NCBI GenBank assembly: GCA_963576725.1
Contig: OY755242.1
Span: 25,409,869 to 25,473,868, forward strand
Reading direction: 5' to 3'
DNA: 64,000 nt
Origin: Azorinus chamasolen
Taxonomy: Eukaryota > Mollusca > Bivalvia > Cardiida > Solecurtidae
The position numbers were made by a program, and so were the translations under genes. This document shows, in pieces, positions 56,374 to 64,000 of this stretch; within the stretch, counting starts at the first letter, position 1; each line of letters starts with the position of its first letter. The notes beneath the pieces were generated by a model. The model had not been told where the DNA came from. It searched no databases and saw only the letters and a program-made list of their open reading frames with translations.

Positions 56374-56578
56374 CAGTAAAATCCCTCTAATGCGACCACT
56401 AAATGAATAAACATGGCTGTCTTTATAAGCAGGTGGTTGCTTAATGCAGGACGAAAGTTATGCAGAAAGCTCCTATAGGAGCTTTCTGCATAACTTTCGT
56501 CCTGCATTAAGCTACCACCTGCCTTTGCCACTGTGAATTATGCCCCTTTTTGCTGGTCGCATTAGAGGAGTTTTACTG
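56374..56578. mobile_element. CAGT-type palindromic MITE, TAATGCGACCACT variant
   Basis: 205 bp with TA flanks. CAGTAAAATCCCTCTAATGC to 'GCATTAGAGGAGTTTTACTG'. Perfect central palindrome 'GAAAGCTCCTATAGGAGCTTTC' with long matched arms. One of the least diverged members. Confidence 0.92.
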
Positions 56579-57513
56579 TAATTTAATATGTTGGTATTGG
56601 ATTCTGTTCCCCTTTCTTAGTTCTGTTGTAACCGGTTTTTTTCTGTATGGCCCATCTTATGGACAAGACGTTAGAACAGACTTCCGCGAGAATGAAGAAG
56701 GAAAATAACACCATCCTTGACGTATATATGGTCCTCTGGGGAATACTGATTGTGCCTTTACGTCGTTGTCTATATTGTCCACTGTCTCGCTTTCACCAGC
56801 CATTCGATACTTATACTTGGTGATCGTTTACAATTGTCTGTCATTGTTTAGTCCTTCACATTCTCCGAGTCGTGTGTAAAATAACCGTCGTTATGTTACT
56901 GGTTTGCACTGCCGTATCCAATGAGACTATATTGATTATACGTTTAAATCATACTGGGTAACTACGAAACTATTCAAAATTAGTTCAATACTCAACTAAA
57001 CGGGCTAGCTCCCGATCCTTTCATTAATTCGTAAAACTGGCCATTGAGAGTCAACACACTAAATAGGCTCAAATGTTATATAATTATATTTGTGATTGTG
57101 ATTACAAATTGAAAGCAAATGTACCTATTAAACGAACACCTCTTTTCAGACGAAGAGAGTATGCGATGTAAACATGTACTTTTTATCGTTACAATCGCGA
57201 AAATAGCGAGGTCCATAACGGTATTAGATCAGTAGGGTGTTGCAAGTTCAGTCATGAGTCATTAATACTAGCCACGGAGACGCAGATATACGGTTGGAAT
57301 AAAACAAATCACATTGTAGTTATTAGCAGTCTCTTGTCATGTTAAACCAATAGAATTTATGTCTTTAACCAAAGCTGACACACTAGTCTTTGAAATAAGT
57401 GTTTGTCAATGTCTATTTGGTACGCTTGAAGTAAGTTTACTAACCAGAATTTATGATGTAGGCGAATGCTTCCTATCTGGAATCTACTTTGATTTTTAAG
57501 TAAATGGTCTCTA
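56579..57513. other. Intergenic, nothing recognised
   Basis: No supportable gene or repeat. Confidence 0.3.
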
Positions 57514-57530
57514 GGTGGCGGTGGTCTGTA

Positions 57531-57820
57531 GGTGGCGGTGGTCTAGTGGTAACGCGCTTGACTATCAGTGCGGAGGTCCGGGGTTCAAGTCCCGGTCCCA
57601 CCCGGAAATTTCAGAGATGCTTTTCCGTGTCTCCCACCCGCACATCCTCTCCACCCAGGGGTTAAATGGGTACCTGTGAGGGTCACTCGCCGGTACTACG
57701 GCTGCATGATTGCGCAATATGTTAGCAGTGCTCAATATTGTAGGCCAATGACTCAATGACCAGGGGAGTAAATGTACAGTCAGCTGAGCGGTCATTCGGA
57801 CTGAAGGCAGACTATAACTA
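57531..57820 (+). mobile_element. tRNA-derived SINE, copy 2
   Basis: GGTGGCGGTGGTCTAGTGGT (A box), B box 'GGGTTCAAGTCCCGG', body to 'GGCAGACTATAACTA'. The first 14 bases are duplicated immediately upstream (57514-57527). The tRNA-like head is about 70 nt, but it continues into a shared 215-bp body, so it is a SINE and not a tRNA gene. Confidence 0.87.
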
Positions 57821-58016
57821 GGTACTTTACTTTTTTACTATTCGAAATCCAAAAAACTGTGCGGAAAACCCGTAATTAGACATCGTTTTGATAGTCGCAT
57901 TTGAGTTGTTTATTGTATCGTATTTGTTTGACATACTCGAAACATAAACTTTTGTCCACCAACAAAGAATTCATGAAAAAATCAGTAAGCGGGTGTATAT
58001 ACCTAAAATATGTATA

Positions 58017-58192
58017 TTAACCCATTTGTTCTCAGTGGATTCTTCCTTATTTATATATTGGATTAGTCTATTTTTTATCTAAGGGGTGCCTGACCTAAAT
58101 TTTCAATTTCGTTTTGTTTTATATTGAAATCCCTATCAGCAAACAGTGTAGACTACGTCCCATATATGGGATTGTGGGAGCAAATGGGTTAA
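58017..58192. mobile_element. TTAA-F MITE, copy 2
   Basis: TTAACCCATTTGTTCTCAGTG to 'GTGGGAGCAAATGGGTTAA', 176 bp. Confidence 0.85.
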
Positions 58193-58524
58193 ACAAGACC
58201 ATTGTCGCTAACTAAACAAAGGACGGACAAATCGAAAATAATTACACGATATCAAATATCAGGGAACTATAATTTGTTAGGCTGAAGCCACCATAATATT
58301 TACTGGCACAACACAAATCCTAACAATTTACTATACGTATAACCGTTTTAGCTAATAAAGGTATGATGGATGGACAAAACTACTCCACGTGCATGCATAG
58401 CGAGTGTCATCTTCAAATGTTTAACCTGTAATAACTTGTTGAAAGCTTACACATATCGCTTGAGTATCAAACGGGATATTTCAGTGACTCGTGGAAATGC
58501 AAACTGCCAGCATGTACTTGTTCA
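58193..58524. other. Intergenic, nothing recognised
   Basis: No supportable gene or repeat. Confidence 0.3.
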
Positions 58525-58734
58525 TCAACCCTATCCCTGTTGCAAGTAGGAAATAATTGCACAATGGATAGTTTTAGCTGATATTTTATAACGGCATATA
58601 CACACTGGATATGTTGGTAAAAGTAAAAACTGTACAGTCGGATCTATGATAATTTTCCTGTTGGAGCCGTCTAATTTGGGTCTACTACGTGTGCAAATGC
58701 GTGAAAAAAGCGTTTGTATGAGGGAAAGGGTTAA
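58525..58734 (-). mobile_element. TTAA-D MITE, core deleted
   Basis: 'TCAACCCTATCCCTG' to 'TATGAGGGAAAGGGTTAA'. One arm of the core hairpin is missing ('CCTGTTGGAGCCGTC' joined to 'GGGTCTACTACG'). Confidence 0.7.
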
Positions 58735-58791
58735 AAGCTTGTAAAAGGTAACAAGCTATTGTTGTGTAATCTTGAAAATTAATTGCAATAT

Positions 58792-58994
58792 TTAACCCCT
58801 TACTTCATGTAAACGTGTTTGCATGTATCTGCAAACAGGGTAGACCCAGATCAGACAGATTTGATATATCTGGTTCTATACCTTCTAAATTGGTTACAAT
58901 GTTCCGCCTTCCATATTTCACTATAACTAATTTGTCCATGCATATTCAGTAGGTAATGCAATTTGTGATAAACAAAGAACAGGAAAAGGGTTAA
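58792..58994 (+). mobile_element. TTAA-D MITE, core deleted
   Basis: TTAACCCCTTACTTCATG to 'GAACAGGAAAAGGGTTAA'. It contains 'AACAGGGTAGACCCAGATCA' without the return arm. Confidence 0.65.
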
Positions 58995-59039
58995 TAGTTG
59001 TTGTACCCATTGAGTTCTTGATAATTAATATGACATTTA

Positions 59040-59710
59040 CTGCTTATCACCGATTGAAAAGGCAAACACAACCGTGTGCGATCAGACAGCTGATCCTGAT
59101 ATACTCTGTTTGCGAAATCGTAAATACAATAGCGGGCTAATTAGGTACTAAAACATCATATGTTGCATAATTATACACCGTGCATACAGTTTTCCACGGT
59201 GAATACAGCCATGCACTTTTTGTCAGTTATATGCTTCACAACCAGTAGATACACGTGGTCTTTAATATCATTACTGGGAATCACTTTTGTGAAGCAAGCA
59301 CTAACCAGTACTGGGAATCACTGTCGTAAAGCATAGTTACACTGTACACTTTGTCGCAATGCATGGAGAAGTTGTTCCTTCTTATTCTCTGACATATATG
59401 TCCATGGAAAAACGTATACATGAATTATTGGTTTATCGACACGTACCTATTGCAATTACGTTATTTTACCTTAACGCTTTACTCCACAGAGATGCCTTTT
59501 GCTACCTTTATAAACATTCCAAACGGCGCCTGCAGAAGGTCTCTGATTAAGACATGTTCTAGTTGTTTATTGAAACTTATATAGACCTGATTCCATAGTT
59601 TCTGCAATGACAAAACGCATCTCTTATTTCTGTGTCATTACAGCGTTCATCTACTTATAAATCATGCATACATTTTTTCTTACATGAATATCTATGGAGT
59701 AATGGGTTAA
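59040..59710. mobile_element. TTAA-D halves separated by about 430 bp
   Basis: Core-like 'GATCAGACAGCTGATCCTG' lies at 59080. The family's right half is at 59565-59710 ('GACCTGATTCCATAGTTTCTG' to 'TATGGAGTAATGGGTTAA'). The interval may be a later insertion, but I do not recognise it. Confidence 0.4.
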
Positions 59711-60619
59711 TAGACATTTTCAGATTAATTTAGTTGTTTTCTTCAAACCGTAAAATATGGAATCTCTCCCCACACCAGTACTGTTAATCAATGTATAACG
59801 ACCAAATTACATTGTCTAGGTGACTGAGATCGCTGTGAACCAATACATCAACGAATGTATACAGATAACAGTATAAATACGGAACCGCTATCTTTGTTTT
59901 ATAAATCCTCTTGAAACGTGTAACTACGTTGACTTAAAGTGTATCGCCTTTTTATGTCTGTTCTAGTTTCTTAGAAGCACACAGTACTCGGAAATGCATG
60001 CACTGTCTTTTTCCAGAGTTTTATTCAGAGTTATTGTCGTGAAAGTAACCCCCAATCTTCGTTTCATCTGTCACGACATTTTATGATGATGGCGTGTGCC
60101 AGACAAATTGAATATTTCTCTTTGAACCTGAAGCAAATATATATTGACAGGAATGTTATTTAAACTAATATATTTCGACAGATATTGAATTTGAATGTGA
60201 AAATCTATTTCAATAGCCAAGCCGTGAAATGATTAATAAATCTGTTTAGAACGAACAGTTTATACAATGTCTTGATTCTTTTCTTTCAATGGAACGGATT
60301 AAACGGCATTTTTATTTACAATGTTACTCGGTTTGATTAAAGACGTTGTAAGTATAATTAACGGCAACAGAGTTTAGAATTAATCCAAATACATACGTTT
60401 ATCTGCTAAAGTATTCTGTCTCTCGTCAAAATACATGCATACGCGTGTACCAATCCACCGTATGTCCTGCTAATGGTTATGCAAGGCACAGTCATTTAAT
60501 ATCAGAGAGCATTGCAATCCAAACAACAGGACCAGTATAAGTTATAATTTCACAATCAAACGACAGTGTGTATGACTGATACAGATGACTCTTCATATTG
60601 TTACTTTCCAATTACAAAT
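59711..60619. other. Intergenic, nothing recognised
   Basis: No supportable gene or repeat. Confidence 0.3.
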
Positions 60620-60846
60620 GCATTCCGCTAATAGTTTCAAACGTTACGCCTTTTCATGTTTGCAAACAACATACTCAGGCCAGAGGTCCTGAAGGAGCCG
60701 TATTATGACTTGATGTAGATCCGATTCTACAACGTTTTGCAAGGCAAAAAACAACCCTTGAAATATTTACATTATAAAACTCAGCTAATACATTTGCATG
60801 GTGTTACTATTTCTTAAATGTCTATTTAACAGGTAAAGGGATTAAC
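60620..60846. mobile_element. TTAA-D MITE, diverged
   Basis: 'CGCCTTTTCATGTTTGC', 'GATCCGATTCTACAACG', 'ACAGGTAAAGGGATTAA'. The core arms are largely lost. Confidence 0.45.
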
Positions 60847-61492
60847 ATTTAGCTCCACAAATACGTCTTAAAATGAGAAAATGTGAATGTCACGGGAAAC
60901 AACGATAGCGGTGTGCTGCCTATATGTACTATTCGTTTTGACACCTCAAGTGTTCCATTTCTTCGCGGCTACGTGAACGGTCTACGTAGCGTTCCGATTT
61001 TCACTTTCGACTCATCCGCATTAGCCTTTGTTCTAAAGGCAGTCATCTGATTTAGACCTTGCACACTTAATTAATATATTACTTTCACGAAACACCTAAG
61101 TATGCTTAACTATTACTATAAACACACCAAATACTATTTTAACATGTAAGGTTTTATTGTCACATACATAACGGTGTTTAGCTCTTTAATTTGTGTCTCC
61201 GCCGAAATTTAGTGTTGATTATATTGGTCGTGCACTGGTTTCCCGGCACATTATCGGGCCGTGGAATTATATATTGTTTTCATTTTTATGAAAGATTTAG
61301 GCAAACGTAGACTTTCAGTATGTTAAGAAGAATTATGGGTTTTATATCCGCAATATAGTTTACCTTTTAAGGCGAGACCACGACCTTTTACCTTTTACCC
61401 TCATAAGCTATGTTTAGACCCAACCCCTTTGAATAAATCTACCAAAACGGAGCACTTATCAGGAAAACCGAAATGTTTAGGAATGTGTTGTA
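60847..61492. other. Intergenic, nothing recognised
   Basis: No supportable gene or repeat. Confidence 0.3.
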
Positions 61493-61533
61493 TTCAAACC
61501 ATTGTGATGAATATTTATCACAATGGTTTCAAA
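61493..61533. repeat. B-family hairpin, minimal form
   Basis: 'TTCAAACCATTGTGATGAAT' + 'ATTTATCACAATGGTTTCA'. The right flank 'TTTACAGAGACGTCAAAAGG' is shared with the copy at 25046. Confidence 0.7.
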
Positions 61534-61629
61534 AAGTGTATTTTACAGAGACGTCAAAAGGCGTCAATATGAGGAAACATGTTTAACACATATTTTGTAT
61601 ACATAAAGTTGTTCCAGAACCGATTCAGA

Positions 61630-62683
61630 TGTAATGTTTCGTCTCTTAACTTCGGCATTTTAGGAAATGACATTTTCAATCAGGTTGCATCCATATCAGA
61701 TCCGAATAATACGGCGTATAACCAGAATTCAAGTTGTTTGACACCCGGACAGTTTTTTCGATTGAATCAGAAGTAGTTACAATTATCTAAACCAATATGA
61801 TCCAAATTTGACCCATAGGGTATAGGTGTCGACGTATTTATACATATTCAGATATCGTTAAGACAGACTCCAAACCTAATCTATCTTCGGAAAATAGTCG
61901 ATTCTGCTAGATCACACGCCGATCGCAGTCTTGTTTATGTTTGTATTGTGTCTTTGTACTCGTGCTTTTGTTCATGTGTGGAATGTTTATCTCTAGTCTT
62001 TGGGTGTTTTTTTGTGTTCATCTCGTTATGTCCGTGTGTTTGGGTGTGTAGCTGTGTGTGTATGTGTGTGTGTCATACTATCTATCAATGTTTTGGTGGT
62101 GGTTGCGTCTCAGACGTTCACAAAAACAAATGTAGCAAGACACAGTATACACAGGATGTAATGTTTCGTCTCTTAACTTCGGCATTTTATGAAATGACAT
62201 TTTCAATCAGGTTGCATCCATATCAGATCCGAATAATACGGCGTATAACCAGAATTCAAGTTGTTTGACACCCGGACAGTTTTTTCGATTGAATCAGAAG
62301 TAGTTACAATTATCTAAACCAATATGATCCAAATTTGACCCATAGGGTATAGGTGTCGACGTATTTATACATATTCAGATATCGTTAAGACAGACTCCAA
62401 ACCTAATCTATCTTCGGAAAATAGTCGATTCTGCTAGATCACACGCCGATCGCAGTCTTGTTTTTGTTTGTATTGTGTCTTTGTACTCGTGCTTTTGTTC
62501 ATGTGTGGAATGTTTATCTCTAGTCTTTGGGTGTTTTTTGTGTTCATCTTGTTATGTGCGTGTGTTTGGGTGTGTAGCTGTGTGTGTATATGTGTGTGTA
62601 ATACTATCTATCAATGTTTTGGTGGTGGTTGCTTCTCAGACGTTCACAAAAACAAATGTAGCAAGACACAGTATACACAGGAT
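61630..62683 (+). repeat. Recent 527-bp tandem duplication containing T repeat sequence
   Basis: 61630-62157 and 62158-62683 are almost identical. 'GTAATGTTTCGTCTCTTAAC' starts at 61631 and 62158, and 'GTATACACAGGAT' ends each unit. Only a handful of differences are visible. Each unit holds a T repeat part (GT-rich tract, then 'AATGTTTTGGTGGTGGTTGC'). The two near-identical ORFs (61948 and 62475) arise from this. Confidence 0.93.
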
Positions 62684-62883
62684 ACACAGAAAACATTCGC
62701 AGACATGTGAACCTAAATCTTCTCCCAAATAAAATGTAGTTCAGATTCCATATTAACCATGTCACTGATAGGAAGGAGTCCGCTGTTTCGCCCAGAAACT
62801 CAACAGTCTATGTTAACGGTTTCAATCCATGGCAGAAAAATCATATTAATATATTTGTATTCCTGTTAATTGCGGCTACATAA
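62684..62883. other. Intergenic spacer
   Basis: Short unremarkable sequence between the tandem duplication and the Penelope-like tails. Confidence 0.3.
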
Positions 62884-63379
62884 CAAAAGTACAAAAATGA
62901 GTCATGCAGGAAACACCACATACAGAACAAATAGCCACCCGAACAGCAACACTAGGAAACAGCCAATGTACATAACTATAAAAACATCAAGAGACGCACA
63001 AAGACAAAACAAAAATACAATAGGGGGGAGATGGAAGTACCGCCTTGGAACGGTAACTGGGGGTTAAACCGGTTTTTGGGCGCCCAACCTCACACTTATT
63101 CCATCCCCACCCTAAAAGATAAACAGTGTAAATAAACGTATCCCCTCTCAGACTAATCTACAACAACCGCGATGGCAAATACAGTGGTAAAGTGCATGTA
63201 TAACGAAAACATTTAAGAGAACAAACTGTATCCACCTATCGCTAGTGTACTCAATGATTGAGCTGCAAACAGAGTAACTGTAGAAAAGTAATAAAGGGTA
63301 CGACAAAAACGAAATAGTACAGACATCCGACGTTCTCCTTCCGTTTCTGGATTTAAGAGGTCGCCTTCATAGAGTATTA
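62884..63379 (-). mobile_element. Penelope-like element, 5'-truncated copy
   Basis: It matches 5016-5530 of the first element: 'GTACAAAAATGAGTCATGCA', 'AACCTCACACTTATTCCATC', 'GAGGTCGCCTTCATAGAGTA'. On the minus strand it starts inside the C-terminal ORF region and ends with the tail. It joins the next copy head to tail at 63379/63380. Confidence 0.75.
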
Positions 63380-64000
63380 AAAGTACAAAAATGAGTCATG
63401 CAGGAAACACCACATACAGAACAAACACTCGCCCGAGCAGCAACACAAGGAAACAGCAAATGTACATAGGTAGAAAAAACAACAAGAGACGCACAAAGAC
63501 AAAACAAACATACAATAGGAGGAATATGGAAGTACCGCCTTGGAACGGTCAGTGACAAAAGTCACCGGGGGTTTAAACCGGTTTATGGGCGCCCAACCTC
63601 ACCCTTATTCCATCCCCATCCTAAAAGACAAACAGTGTAAATAAACGTATCCCCTCTCCGACTAATCTACAACAACCGCGACAGCAAATACAGTGGTAAA
63701 GTGCATGTATAACAAAAAAAACAACAACATTTTATTGAAAATACTGTATCCACCTATCGCTATTGTACTCAATGATTGAGCTGCAAACAGAGTAACTGTA
63801 GAAAAGTAATAAAGGGTACGACAAAAATGAAATAGTACAGATATCCGACGTTCTCCTTCCATTTCTGGATTTAAGAGGTCGCCTTCATAGAGTACTAAAC
63901 CTTTCTTGTCGGCGTACATGCAAAGAGGCCAGCGTGATTGCCAACTGTAAAAGGGTTGACAACCAAACATGCAGTATGTTGTAGTACTATAGGATCATAT
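63380..64000 (-). mobile_element. Penelope-like element, longer copy running off the window
   Basis: Tail (63380-63760), then the ORF C-terminal part (63760-64000). Compared with the copy at 5016 it has a 1-nt deletion at about 63923 ('GCAAAGAGGCC' against 'GCAAATGAGGCC'), which shifts the C-terminal frame. The peptide CMYADKKGLVLYEGDLLNPE is shared. The element continues beyond the window, so its integrity cannot be judged. Confidence 0.75.

Noticed and set aside
57531..57600. tRNA gene at the SINE head
   Set aside because: A and B boxes are present, but the sequence continues into a body shared with 50481-50767, so it is a SINE. The same reasoning applies to 33476 and 9266.
61948..62732. 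Pair of related ORFs rich in Cys, Val and Phe
   Set aside because: They arise from the 527-bp tandem duplication and the GT-rich T repeat. No signal of coding constraint.

Overview
This is a piece of animal nuclear DNA, most likely from a bivalve mollusc. A heterodont such as Dreissena or Mya would fit, but that is a guess from repeat style and peptide sequence. It is AT-rich and almost entirely non-coding. It is crowded with short palindromic transposons, tRNA-derived SINEs, simple repeats and decayed retroelements. There is no bacterial-style gene packing and no CRISPR array.

The only convincing protein genes are three related, apparently intronless neuropeptide prohormone loci. Locus A (3629-4135, minus) has a signal peptide and one C-terminal peptide of the form D-x-G-Y-G-S-R ... 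I-F-G-x-Y-G-P-G followed by RRRK. Locus B (16262-16758, minus) is a broken paralogue of A. Locus C (28876-29475, plus) is an intact 199-residue precursor carrying three different peptides of the same type. The pattern is an aromatic/GSR N-terminal block, about 30 residues, and a C-terminal Pro followed by an amidation Gly and dibasic residues. It best fits the calcitonin/DH31 superfamily. A local cluster of single-, broken- and multi-peptide precursors is the most interesting system here.

Loci A and B lie in a segmental duplication, about 2.34-8.24 kb against 14.45-17.56 kb. The two copies differ by clean insertions. A TTAA-flanked element is present only in A at 2757-3024, and another only in B at 15333-15600. 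A palindromic element (4691-4901) and a 3.06 kb decayed Penelope-like retroelement (5016-8079, minus) are present only in A. Each copy is therefore an empty-site control for the other.

The rest is mobile-element landscape. It includes a pogo-like CAGT...ACTG palindromic MITE family (about 205 bp, TA flanks) and several TTAA-flanked, piggyBac-like MITE families with central hairpins. It also includes a tail repeat (T) linked to the Penelope-like element and to long (GT)n tracts, tRNA-derived SINEs, a 166-bp satellite organised as a 664-bp higher-order repeat (37.0-38.8 kb), a 50-60 bp minisatellite (48.5-49.5 kb), a 527-bp tandem duplication (61.6-62.7 kb), and a head-to-tail pair of Penelope-like 3' ends running off the right edge.
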